Positions 8,828 to 16,975 of a stretch of 64,000 bases of DNA are shown piece after piece. The position numbers and the translations under genes are program-made. The DNA lies in assembly GCF_000422885.1 (NCBI RefSeq), contig NZ_AUGX01000011.1, positions 124,001-188,000 of the forward strand, written 5' to 3'. The notes below the pieces were generated by a model, which did no database searches, was not told where the DNA came from, and saw only the letters and a list, made by a program, of their open reading frames with translations. This DNA comes from Ottowia thiooxydans DSM 14619 (GTDB taxonomy: Bacteria; Pseudomonadota; Gammaproteobacteria; Burkholderiales; Burkholderiaceae_C). Position 1 is the stretch's first letter, and every line of letters begins with the position of its first letter.

Positions 8828-9601
8828 TCAGACAGAGGCACTGCTCAAGCTACGCCCACCGCAGACGTACATTACTTGCCCGGTGACATAGCCTGAGTCT
8901 GGCGATGCGAAGAACCGCACCGCGTTCGCGATGTCTTCAGCCTGCCCGATGCGCTGCATGGGCACGGTTTGTTTAAGCGCTTCTTTCGTCCCTGGAGTCA
9001 ACGTGTCAAACAGGGGTGTTTCGACAATTCCCGGGGCGATGGCATTGGCGGTGATTCCGTTGCGCGCAAACTCTAGCGCCAGACTTCTCGTCAAGCTGAC
9101 GACACCACCCTTAGATGCGGAGTAGCTGGTTTGCCCTCGATTTCCAAGCCAGGCGCGTGAAGAGATATTGATGATTCGGCCGAACTTCTGTTCCAGCATC
9201 ACTGGTACCACTGCCTTACAACAGATGAACTGGGATGTCAGATTCGTCTCTATGACACGCTGCCAGAAGTCCAGCTCCATCTTCATCACAAGCTTGTCAC
9301 CACCGATGCCGGCATTGTTGACCAGCACGTCGATTCGGCCGTTGCGCGCGAGGATTTCTGCGGTTGCCGCTTGCACCTCTTCCATTGAGGTCACACTGAC
9401 CTGGCGTGCTGAAACGTCAGCGCCGGCACCGCGAAGCTCAGCTGCCGCAACTTGCAGCGCTTGCTCGTCGACATCCCACAGCGCAATACGGCAACCTGCT
9501 GCTGCGAGCCCGTGCGCGATGCCCAGGCCAATACCCTTTGCGCCCCCGGTCACGATGGCTGTGAGCCCGGTCAACCCGGTAGAAGTAGCGTAGTCTGTCA
9601 T
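8828..9601 (-). CDS. Short-chain dehydrogenase/reductase
   Basis: Read from the ATG at 9601, which has an AAAGAGAA ribosome site, the protein has 257 residues. An in-frame upstream ATG at 9643 lies inside the neighbouring thiolase gene and is less likely. It has the NAD(P)-binding TGGAKGIGLG, the NNAGIG motif and the catalytic YSASK. A C-terminal GYVTGQVMYVCGG stretch is common in 3-oxoacyl-ACP reductase-like SDRs. It likely oxidises a 3-hydroxyacyl-CoA or similar hydroxy intermediate made by the crotonase in the same operon. The substrate is not determined by the sequence. Confidence 0.92.
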   Translation of the reverse strand: MTDYATSTGLTGLTAIVTGGAKGIGLGIAHGLAAAGCRIALWDVDEQALQVAAAELRGAGADVSARQVSVTSMEEVQAATAEILARNGRIDVLVNNAGIGGDKLVMKMELDFWQRVIETNLTSQFICCKAVVPVMLEQKFGRIINISSRAWLGNRGQTSYSASKGGVVSLTRSLALEFARNGITANAIAPGIVETPLFDTLTPGTKEALKQTVPMQRIGQAEDIANAVRFFASPDSGYVTGQVMYVCGGRSLSSASV

Positions 9602-9615
9602 GAGTAAATTCTCTT

Positions 9616-10752
9616 TCAGACTGCGAGGATATGAATGGAGCACGCAGCGTGATCAACACCCCAGATACCTCCGCCGGTGACTTGGCTCAAGCCGATGCGG
9701 GCTCCGGAGACCTGACGCTTGCCGGCACGCTGTTGCAACTGTTCGCAAAGTTCAACAATCTGAGCGACGCCGGTGGCGCCCGGGGGGTGGCCTTTGGCGA
9801 TGAGGCCACCGCTGGCGTTGACCGGAATGCGTCCGCCCAGGGTTGTCGCGCCGCTAGCCAACAATTGGGCCGCTCCGCCGCGTTCGCAAAGGCCGAGCGC
9901 TTCGTAGTACAGCAGCTCGGAGATGGTGAAGGCGTCGTGCAGTTCGATGAGGTCCAGATCGCTCGCGCCGATCCCCGCCTGCTCATAGGCCAGCCGTGCC
10001 GCGCGGCCCGTTATTTCGGCTTCGGTCATGTCGACCTGATGAACTTCGAAAAGGCCAGACTTGACCACTGAAGCCAATACACGGACCGGCTTGGCAACGC
10101 CCCGTGTCTCGCGCGTGGTGAGTACCATCGCCGCGGCACCGTCCACCACGCCCGGGCAGCATTGCAACAACGTCAGCGGGTCGGCCACCATGCGGGAGGC
10201 GAGGACCTCTTCACGAGTCACTTCGCGGCAGAACTTCGCAATCGGGTTGAGCATTCCATGGCGGCGGTTCTTAACGGACACGTCGGCGAGTACGTTGCCG
10301 GAGATGCCGTGCTCATGCAGGTAGCGTTTCGCACGCATGGCATACAACGCAGGCATGATCATCCCGCGGCGGTTGTTCCAATCTTTCTCGTTCAATGGCA
10401 AGGCGCCGCCGCCGAGGCCACTCAGGTGATCCATGCCGAAGACCAGCACGGTGTCGTATTGGCCGGCCCGGAGCGCCTGCAGCGCCAGATGAAAGGCAGT
10501 AGCGCCGCTTGAGCAGGCGTTATCGATGTTGTAGACCGCCTCGCCGCCCGTTCCTAATTCACGCAGAGCGCGTTGGCCGGGGAGATGGCCGCCCAGAGCA
10601 TTGCCGCAGTAGAACGCCTGCACGTCGCGCAGGGTAACGCCTGCATCCCTTAGGGAATCGAGGATGGCCGATTGGGCAAGCGCCTCTTCGGTAAGGTCGG
10701 GAAAGCGCCCGAAGTCGGAAATCCCTACACCCGCGATCAGAGCTTCCTTCAT
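9616..10752 (-). CDS. Thiolase-family acetyl-CoA acyltransferase (SCP2 type)
   Basis: The 378-residue protein belongs to the SCP2-like thiolases. The nucleophile is present in NIDNACSSG (Cys80) and the later GHPPGATG histidine motif is present. The usual C-terminal CxGGG reads LSQVTGGG, as is common in this subgroup. It overlaps the DUF35 gene upstream by 4 bases (ATGA). With a working Cys it can cleave a 3-oxoacyl-CoA thiolytically, in contrast to the Cys-less paralogue at 846-2015. It fits as the terminal step of the leftward operon's acyl-CoA route. Confidence 0.92.
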   Translation of the reverse strand: MKEALIAGVGISDFGRFPDLTEEALAQSAILDSLRDAGVTLRDVQAFYCGNALGGHLPGQRALRELGTGGEAVYNIDNACSSGATAFHLALQALRAGQYDTVLVFGMDHLSGLGGGALPLNEKDWNNRRGMIMPALYAMRAKRYLHEHGISGNVLADVSVKNRRHGMLNPIAKFCREVTREEVLASRMVADPLTLLQCCPGVVDGAAAMVLTTRETRGVAKPVRVLASVVKSGLFEVHQVDMTEAEITGRAARLAYEQAGIGASDLDLIELHDAFTISELLYYEALGLCERGGAAQLLASGATTLGGRIPVNASGGLIAKGHPPGATGVAQIVELCEQLQQRAGKRQVSGARIGLSQVTGGGIWGVDHAACSIHILAV

Positions 10753-11126
10753 TTTGACACTCCTTGCACCGGTTCGAACGCATAGTCTGCAGTGCCGTCT
10801 GCTAGCGTGAACGCAACCGCTCTAACGACGTCGCCAATCGCCGGCGTCGCATCGCTCGGCCACACCAGTCGACCGAATACTCTCAAGCCGTTCTCGAAAT
10901 CCACCATGCCAAGCGAGTAGGAAGGTGCCTTCCCCGGATGGACGGTGGTGAAGGTATAGAGGCTGCCGGCCACACCCATTGGGGTGGGCTCAGCAGCTTG
11001 TCCGCCATGAAGAAATTCGGGCGGTGGGAACCGCATTTCTCCCGAATCGGGGTTTCGCGCCGCCATCAACGTTAAGCCGGTTGCATCGGCTCGAAAGTGC
11101 GTATCCGGGTACTTTTTGATTTCCAT
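10749..11126 (-). CDS. DUF35 OB-fold protein without zinc-ribbon cysteines
   Basis: This 125-residue protein is the first gene of the leftward operon. It carries the OB-fold half of DUF35 (about residues 50-120, GVAGSLYTFTTVH onward). The N-terminal region that normally holds CxxC...CxxC reads LTLMAARNPDSGEMRFPPP and contains no cysteine. The zinc ribbon has therefore lost its metal, although the FPPP landmark survives. It overlaps the thiolase by 4 bases and is presumably that enzyme's partner. Whether it still stabilises acyl-CoA binding is unknown. Confidence 0.85.
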   Translation of the reverse strand: MEIKKYPDTHFRADATGLTLMAARNPDSGEMRFPPPEFLHGGQAAEPTPMGVAGSLYTFTTVHPGKAPSYSLGMVDFENGLRVFGRLVWPSDATPAIGDVVRAVAFTLADGTADYAFEPVQGVSK

Positions 11127-11230
11127 GGATTGCCTCGATGTGTTAGATTGACTAGAGTCCAGTGTATGAACGGACGCTCAATGGAAACAAGGCAGTTTTT
11201 CACCTCTGACTTTTTAGCCAATCTAAATTA

Positions 11231-12127
11231 ATGAACCGTAGGCGCCTCCCCTTGCTTGGATTGCGGGCATTCGAAGCCACGGCGCGGCATCTAAGCGTTT
11301 CCCACGCCGCCGCAGAACTGTGTGTCACACCGGGAGCCGTCAGCCAGCAGGTGAAATTACTTGAGGATTTAGTGGGGGTGCCGCTGCTGAGGAGAAAGGG
11401 GCGTTCCGTCGAATTGACGGATGCAGGGCAGGTGTTGTGCCCTGCGCTTACTCAAGCTTTTCAGACCATTGAGCTGACGCTCAACGTGATTGCCCGCGGC
11501 TCTCGCCACGATACGTTGAAGTTATGCCTGCTGCCAACCCTCGCTGAGAAATGGTTGGTGCCGCGTCTGTCCCGCTTCCATGGCTCTCACTCGCATCTCG
11601 ACATTCAACTCATGACCAGCTTTCGCGAGATACGTTTCGAGGCGGAGGATGTCGATATGGCGTCCTTCATGGGTAAGGATTTGCCCGATGGCCTGGAGGG
11701 CTTGCGGCTGTTCGACGACGCTTTTCAGCCAGTGTGCAGCCCGGCATACCTGCGCGATAACTGCCAACTCACCGAAACGGCCGACTTGGCGGAGGCAACG
11801 CTGCTGCACTCCGTACGTCGCATGGACGACTGGCCGCGCTGGCTGAGCTTGGCCGGCGCGCCGCAATTGCGACCTCAACGCAGCTTATCGTTTGAAAACT
11901 CCTCGCTTGCAATCCAGGCGGCCATTGATGGACTTGGCGTTGCGATGGTTCAGTGTGCATATGTCAAGGAGCCTTTGAAGGTCGGCGCTCTGGTGGCGCC
12001 TTTCGATTTGATTGGGCAAGGCGACAACGGCTACTACTTGGTCTGGTCGACCTCTCGGAGCAAGTCGCCGGCCTTCCAGTCCTTTTTGCAGTGGGTGAGG
12101 CAGGAGGTGGGTCGAGGAGCGAATTAA
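11231..12127 (+). CDS. LysR-family regulator (GcvA-like)
   Basis: The 298-residue protein has a LysR winged helix (LGLRAFEATARHLSVSHAAAE, then VTPGAVSQQVKLLED) and a GcvA-type effector domain starting near residue 95. It diverges from the DUF35/thiolase/SDR/Bug/CaiB operon, with 104 bases between them, and is the likely regulator of that operon. A split inverted repeat (TTAGATTG at 11143-11150 and CAATCTAA at 11219-11226) flanks the intergenic space. Its stop lies only 3 bases from the end of the facing ADH-like gene. Confidence 0.93.
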   Translation: MNRRRLPLLGLRAFEATARHLSVSHAAAELCVTPGAVSQQVKLLEDLVGVPLLRRKGRSVELTDAGQVLCPALTQAFQTIELTLNVIARGSRHDTLKLCLLPTLAEKWLVPRLSRFHGSHSHLDIQLMTSFREIRFEAEDVDMASFMGKDLPDGLEGLRLFDDAFQPVCSPAYLRDNCQLTETADLAEATLLHSVRRMDDWPRWLSLAGAPQLRPQRSLSFENSSLAIQAAIDGLGVAMVQCAYVKEPLKVGALVAPFDLIGQGDNGYYLVWSTSRSKSPAFQSFLQWVRQEVGRGAN

Positions 12128-12130
12128 CCT

Positions 12131-13363
12131 TCAATGCGGCGAGATGGTGCGGGCGATGCTAGCCAGCATCGCATCGCGGTGGTGATCTAGCTGGCGATCA
12201 TGGTTCGCGTTGAAGTTCCGCAATCCAAGTTCGAGGATCTTGGCTGCGTCAACTACCGGGATACCGCAATCGTGCAGATCGGGACGCCATCCCAGCGTCT
12301 GGAAATCGCGCTCCACCTGTCGGGCAACCAAGTCGGCGAGGTTGAGGTCTGCGCCCGATAGTTTTAAACCCAGCGCCTCGCCCAGAGCCAGGGTTACATC
12401 GGGAACTGACGCACCGAGTCCTCTAATCATGGCGGGCGCAAATGCCGCATAGCCCCGGGACTGCGTCACCCCTTCGTAGTGGTTGAAAACGGCGACCGCG
12501 CACGCGTAGGCCGCACGCGCCAGCAACTGGCAAGACCACGGCCGACCACCATCTTCCTCGTCGCGGTTCTGCAGCAAGCCTGCGGCACATAGATCGATCA
12601 GGTCGGCTGCGTCGGTGTGAGTGCTCAGCCGTGGATAGGCTGTTCGGGCAAGGTGCCAAGCCTGAAGCCGGCTGCCCTTCACGAGTGGATTCGCGGTGGT
12701 GAGTGCACCCATGCACATCAGTGACCACCAATAGATCTCGAAACTTGTAGAACGCGCCAACGAGAGTGGTGCCGTCGCGAGCGCTTCGGAATCCCAGAAA
12801 ACAGCCTGAGGACGAGTCTTTGGGTCGAAGAATTCCAGGTGATGCGCAGACCCGGTGTAGCGCACCGCCGAGCCGCCGCGATTCTGGGCGGACGTTGGTG
12901 AAGTCAACACGTTGAAGATCGGCATCTTTGGGGCAAAGAGACGCTGACTCGTCGGCGGCTTGCCGTCGCGATGGACGGTTGCCATGTCGAGAAGAGTCCG
13001 CTTCTCGCCGAGCAGCATCGCCACCACCCTGACCCCCTTGATCACGCTCCCCGCGCCCACTGCGATAAGTGCATCCGCACCGGTCTCGCGTGCCATTGCT
13101 GCGGCGGCCTCAACGCATTCAGCGGGGGCGCCTTCGGAGATTCCTGCAAAGACGCCTACGATACGCCCGCTAGCCAGGGACTCGATTCGCTGCGTCAGAT
13201 TGGTTCGTTCATGCACACTGCGCCCACAAACGATCAGCGCGCGCGAAATCCTGCGGCCCTGTAGCTCATTGGGCAACGCTGCCAGCGCGTTCGAGCCCGA
13301 GTAGATTTTCAAGGGATAAACGCGTGCTCGGAAATTCTGGATGGTGGATTCTTCTTGGTGCAT
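12131..13363 (-). CDS. Iron-ADH-superfamily protein with altered metal site
   Basis: The 410-residue protein has the fold landmarks of iron-containing alcohol dehydrogenases/maleylacetate reductases: NAD-binding AVGAGSVIKG (about residues 101-110), an LTSPTSAQ stretch and the all-helical C-terminal half. By eye the metal ligands look lost. The usual DALxHAIE reads FEIYWWSL (Asp to Glu209, His to Trp213), and the later His pair aligns with Ala289 and Arg303 (QSRGYAAFA). A His295 nearby could be a shifted ligand. It may be a metal-independent relative or a binding protein. The gene stands alone, converging with the LysR gene. Confidence 0.82.
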   Translation of the reverse strand: MHQEESTIQNFRARVYPLKIYSGSNALAALPNELQGRRISRALIVCGRSVHERTNLTQRIESLASGRIVGVFAGISEGAPAECVEAAAAMARETGADALIAVGAGSVIKGVRVVAMLLGEKRTLLDMATVHRDGKPPTSQRLFAPKMPIFNVLTSPTSAQNRGGSAVRYTGSAHHLEFFDPKTRPQAVFWDSEALATAPLSLARSTSFEIYWWSLMCMGALTTANPLVKGSRLQAWHLARTAYPRLSTHTDAADLIDLCAAGLLQNRDEEDGGRPWSCQLLARAAYACAVAVFNHYEGVTQSRGYAAFAPAMIRGLGASVPDVTLALGEALGLKLSGADLNLADLVARQVERDFQTLGWRPDLHDCGIPVVDAAKILELGLRNFNANHDRQLDHHRDAMLASIARTISPH

Positions 13364-13834
13364 ATTGAAGCGACGACCTATGGAGTTTCACAGCCCAAGA
13401 ATACGGAAAGGGCGATCGCTTCACAATTCAAATTCGATCGACGTTTCGTTGAGAAAATCTATACGGAACGATTGATCGTTTACCAGAAGGGAAACTCCCC
13501 GCGCCGTCCAACCGCACTCGTTCCTCGCGGTTCGCGGGCAATGCTTCAATACGCGGCCTGACTTCGGGGTTCCACACATGGGCAGCGAGCGCTGGGGTTG
13601 ATCATGGAACTGCTATGCATCGACCATGCTTTCGCAGTCACTCCGGCCAGGTACGCTTAGCCACGCCGCTCGGTAAAGAGATCCAGTAGAACGATCAGAT
13701 CAATCTACACAGCCGTCCCCCTGTGCCATGCAACCGTTGCAGCTCACGATACGAGCGGGATGAGGAGCAGGCCAGTGATCAAAATTCGAACTCAGCCCGT
13801 CGATTTTCCAGGAACTCCTGCCAGCCACCCAACC
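13364..13834. other. Gene-poor interval, possible decayed sequence
   Basis: No convincing gene is seen in these 471 bases. A 68-codon open frame overlaps the ADH-like gene start and has no family resemblance. On the minus strand, bases about 13781-13840 read GLGGWQEFLENRRAEFEF before a stop, which vaguely resembles a crotonase C-terminus. This could be a gene remnant or chance. The interval must contain the promoter of the ADH-like gene. Confidence 0.4.
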
Positions 13835-14770
13835 CTATAAGGCCATAGACTCGATGGGATTGGCTTCGTCCAGGCGAATCGCAGAGATCAGCGCACGTAG
13901 TCCGCTGGAGACGTGTCGATGGCTCGGGTAGTAAAGACGTAGGCCAGGATACGCCGGGCACCATTCCGTCAGTACGCGTTCCAGCCGACCGTCTCGTAGC
14001 GGTGCCTCAACAAGGTGCTCAGGCACGAAGGCGATTCCCGCGCCATCGATTGCTGCGTCTACCATGAGCGGTTGATCGGTGAGTGTGATCCTCCCAGAGA
14101 CATTGATCGATTCGGCCGTTCCATGCCGCTCGAACTCCCAGCGATACATGGCGCCGCTGTCGAAGCGGAACCGAATGCAGTCGTGGGCGTGAAGATCTTG
14201 TGGAACAGCGGGGCGACCCCGTGCTTTGAAATAACTCGGTGCCGCCACCGCTGCAAATCGTACGTCACCCGTCAAGCGGATCGCTACCATGTCCTGCGGG
14301 ACGGCCTCTGCGAGGCGTATGCCGGCATCGAACCCGCCGGCCACGATGTCGCTGAGCTTTCCGTCAGACACGATGTCCAAATGTACCAATGGGTGATCGT
14401 GCAGGAATCGCATCAGCACAGGCCAGATAACCCAGCGAATCGCGCCCTCGCTGGCATTGATTCGCACCGTTCCGCTGGGCGTTGCGCGGAACTCGTCAAC
14501 TTCTCGCATTGCTTCGGAGATGGAGGACATTGCAGGACGCAGTTTGACGGCAAGTCGCTCGCCAGCATCCGTCAAAGATACGCTGCGCGTAGTTCTATTG
14601 AATAGTCTGACTGCCAGACGCTGCTCTAGAACCTTGATTGAATGGCTGATCGCTGACGGCGTCACGTCGAGTTCGATGGCCGCTCCCCGAAAGCTGCGGT
14701 GCGCGGCCACGGCGAGAAACACGCTCAGCGCCAGGAAGTCGCTGGCCCTTGATTGGTGAGCATCTTTCAT
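13835..14770 (-). CDS. LysR-family regulator
   Basis: Starting at the ATG at 14770 the protein has 311 residues. A longer in-frame start at 14836 would add 22 residues with no family resemblance. The N-terminal helix-turn-helix (LSVFLAVAAHRSFRGAAIELDV, cited in part, then ISHSIKVLEQRL) belongs to the LysR group seen in DsdC/AaeR-like regulators. The effector domain starts near residue 90. It diverges from the SDR gene at 14851 across 80 AT-rich bases and is its probable regulator. Confidence 0.92.
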   Translation of the reverse strand: MKDAHQSRASDFLALSVFLAVAAHRSFRGAAIELDVTPSAISHSIKVLEQRLAVRLFNRTTRSVSLTDAGERLAVKLRPAMSSISEAMREVDEFRATPSGTVRINASEGAIRWVIWPVLMRFLHDHPLVHLDIVSDGKLSDIVAGGFDAGIRLAEAVPQDMVAIRLTGDVRFAAVAAPSYFKARGRPAVPQDLHAHDCIRFRFDSGAMYRWEFERHGTAESINVSGRITLTDQPLMVDAAIDGAGIAFVPEHLVEAPLRDGRLERVLTEWCPAYPGLRLYYPSHRHVSSGLRALISAIRLDEANPIESMAL

Positions 14771-14850
14771 CTTTATATAAAGAATTGATGGGATTGTTTT
14801 GATATTAGGCGATATATAGACTCGCCACAACAGCAACCCAAGGACTCAAC

Positions 14851-15627
14851 ATGTCACAGGAAATTTTGATTACCGGCGCCAGTTCTGGCTTTGGCCGCGG
14901 TGCCGCTCTCGAGCTTGCGCGTCTCGGCCACAGAGTCGTGGCGACTGCAGAGACTTGGCCGCAGGTACGGACGCTACGCGCCGACGCCGCTGCCGCGGGC
15001 GTCACCCTGGAAGTGATCAAGTTGAACCTGCTCGACAAGATCGACATTGCCCGCGCAGGGTCTTTCGACCCGGACGTATTGGTGCTCAACGCCGGTGTAA
15101 TGGAAGGAGGCTCTGTCGTCGACATCCCGATGCAACGCGTGCGTGAGTCGTTCGACATTAATGTGTTCGGCCATCTGGAACTGGTTCAAGCCATCGCGCC
15201 GAAGATGGTGGCCCGCAAGGCAGGCAAGATTGTGTGGACCTCCTCAATGGGGGGCATTTTGGTGGTGCCATTTCTAGGTGCATATTGTGCAACGAAGCAC
15301 GCCATTGAGGCCATCGCTGGCTCCATGAGGGCCGAGCTTGCGCCCTTTGGTGTCAAGGTCGCGACTGTTAATCCCGGCGTCTTCGGGACTGGCTTCAACG
15401 ACACGGGCGCAGAGAGCTACGTGCAGTGGTATGACGCCGCCACCGCGATCGTTCCAATGCCCGACTTCAGCGGAAGCTTAGTCGATCAGGCTGATCCGCA
15501 GGAGATGGTCGACGCTATGGTGGACATCATTCCCGCCAAGGACCACTTGTATCGAACCATGCGGCCACTCGCGACGATTGATGCGGCCAAGCAATGGCAA
15601 GCCACGGAGTGGTCGCAAAATGCCTAA
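14851..15627 (+). CDS. Short-chain dehydrogenase/reductase
   Basis: The 258-residue protein has the cofactor motif TGASSGFGRG at the N-terminus, an NAGVM motif, and YCATK as the catalytic Tyr-Lys pair. It resembles SDRs of the retinol-dehydrogenase-like type used on diverse alcohols. It overlaps the next gene (HbpS-like) by 8 bases, and a strong terminator candidate at 16173-16212 may end this two-gene unit. Divergent pairing with a LysR gene is a common arrangement for inducible detoxifying SDRs. The substrate is unknown. Confidence 0.92.
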   Translation: MSQEILITGASSGFGRGAALELARLGHRVVATAETWPQVRTLRADAAAAGVTLEVIKLNLLDKIDIARAGSFDPDVLVLNAGVMEGGSVVDIPMQRVRESFDINVFGHLELVQAIAPKMVARKAGKIVWTSSMGGILVVPFLGAYCATKHAIEAIAGSMRAELAPFGVKVATVNPGVFGTGFNDTGAESYVQWYDAATAIVPMPDFSGSLVDQADPQEMVDAMVDIIPAKDHLYRTMRPLATIDAAKQWQATEWSQNA

Positions 15628-16018
15628 TGTCTCGCTGGACAAAGCCTTGCATATTGTGGCGCAAGGGCGCGAGGCCGCCGAAAAAAATGGCTTGAAAGCC
15701 GTCTTCGCGATTCTTGATACCGGCGCCAACCTTGTAGCGTTCTCGCGTATGGATGGCGCGTGGCTGGCATCGAACGAGCTGGCTATGGCGAAGGCGCGCA
15801 CATCAGTGATGTTTCAGATGCCGAGCGAAGTGTTGAACGCGCCGTTGCAGGTGGGCCAGTCTGTGGCACATTTCGACCATATCCATGCGGGCGGTTTGTT
15901 GTTGATGGGCGGAGGCCTTCCGTTATTTGATGAAGATGGTGTGCTAGCTGGCGCGCTCGGGGTGTCCGGCGGGACGCCCGAAGAAGACGCTGCTCTGGCG
16001 CGTTCAGCCGCCGACTGA
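15620..16018 (+). CDS. HbpS/GlcG-like (DUF336) heme-binding-type protein
   Basis: From the ATG at 15620 the protein has 132 residues and matches the GlcG/HbpS domain: KALHIVAQGREAAEKNGL, then ILDTGANLVAFSRMDGAW and a C-terminal GALGVSGGTPEED. The domain is small, often secreted or cytosolic, and in some members binds heme or acts as an accessory to dehydrogenases. No signal peptide is seen. It overlaps the SDR stop by 8 bases and so is co-translated with it. Its specific role here is unknown. Confidence 0.9.
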   Translation: MPNVSLDKALHIVAQGREAAEKNGLKAVFAILDTGANLVAFSRMDGAWLASNELAMAKARTSVMFQMPSEVLNAPLQVGQSVAHFDHIHAGGLLLMGGGLPLFDEDGVLAGALGVSGGTPEEDAALARSAAD

Positions 16019-16365
16019 AAGGGCACAACTCCGTCCCGTCCGCGATACGCCTGGACGCTACTAACTACTGCGCTTCGACGAAGTTTTAGCGAAATATAGA
16101 AAGCACACCATTGATTGAGGGCGATGGGCTCGATTTCTTGAACGAGATTCGGTCTATTTACTCAGCGCTCGCAAGCGCCGCAACGAATATTCGTTGGCGG
16201 CGCTTTTCTTTTCAGAGCCTGGCCTTAGTGGTTTATCCTCTGTTTGTGACGGGGAGCTGAGTTTTCACCGTACCCAAAGTGGCGGGCGGGACCAGTGGCG
16301 CCAGATAGGCCTTACTCGCTCGATTGGGCGAAGCCCTTCCAATGCACGTACCCAGACGCATTCCG
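16019..16365. other. Intergenic region with a terminator; possible small RNA
   Basis: The 347 bases between the HbpS-like gene and the DUF4256 gene hold no convincing protein gene. The terminator candidate at 16173-16212 lies about 155 bases after the preceding stop. That is an unusual distance and could mean a structured 3' untranslated region or a small RNA ending there. The remainder shows no clear promoter. Confidence 0.4.
16173..16212 (+). terminator. Rho-independent terminator candidate
   Basis: AAGCGCCGC (16173-16181) pairs with GCGGCGCTT (16197-16205). The interior AACGAAT/ATTCGTT continues the stem, with a single bulged G at 16196. The sequence then runs TTTTCTTTTC. The long GC-rich stem and the T-rich tail on the plus strand make a strong terminator. 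Confidence 0.78.
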
Positions 16366-16926
16366 ATGACGAATTCGACCTCGCTCATGACACAACACGC
16401 ACATCTTGTCCGTATCCTGGAAAACCGCTTCGAGGCGCATCACCCCCGTCATCCGAAGGTGAAGTGGGCCAGCGTTTTGGCACGATTGAATGCTCATCCA
16501 GCCAAGATAATGACTTTGTCCGAGATGGAACGTACGGGCGGTGAGCCCGACGTGGTTGGTGGACCGGAGCATGATGGCGCCTATCGGTTCTTCGACTGCG
16601 TGGCCGAAAGCCCTCAGGGCCGCAGAAGTCTTTGTTATGACGCGGAAGCCTTGGCAGCTCGTAAGGAAAACAAGCCTGCCGGTAGCGCGTGCGAGATAGC
16701 TGTCTCCATGGGAGCCTCTCTATTGACCGAGGCGCAGTACCAGGAGTTGCAGCAGTTTGGTGAGTTTGATTTGAAGACATCGAGCTGGCTGGCCACTCCA
16801 GCCGAAGTCAGGAAGAACGGTGGTGCCCTGTTTGGAGACCGGCGCTACGGCAGGGTCTTCACTTATCACAACGGCGTTCAGTCTTACTATGCTGCTCGTG
16901 GATTTCGGGTCTTGATCAGTATTTGA
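16366..16926 (+). CDS. DUF4256-family protein
   Basis: The product, 186 residues from the ATG at 16366 (or 179 from the ATG at 16387), matches the DUF4256 family. The typical features are the LCYDAEALAARKENKP region, LLTEAQYQELQQFGEFDLK, and the C-terminal GDRRYGRVF and YYAARGFR. The function of the family is not known to me. Neither start has a strong ribosome site, so the start is uncertain. The gene stands between a terminator and the D-2-hydroxyacid dehydrogenase gene 49 bases downstream and may be transcribed with the latter. Confidence 0.88.
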   Translation: MTNSTSLMTQHAHLVRILENRFEAHHPRHPKVKWASVLARLNAHPAKIMTLSEMERTGGEPDVVGGPEHDGAYRFFDCVAESPQGRRSLCYDAEALAARKENKPAGSACEIAVSMGASLLTEAQYQELQQFGEFDLKTSSWLATPAEVRKNGGALFGDRRYGRVFTYHNGVQSYYAARGFRVLISI

Positions 16927-16975
16927 CAGCCACCCAGCTCAAGACGACCTGCTATTGAAAACGCCTGAGGGATTT

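Noticed and set aside
13355-13561. 68-codon open frame after the ADH-like gene
   Set aside because: It overlaps the ADH-like gene start on the other strand, lacks a ribosome site and shows no family pattern.
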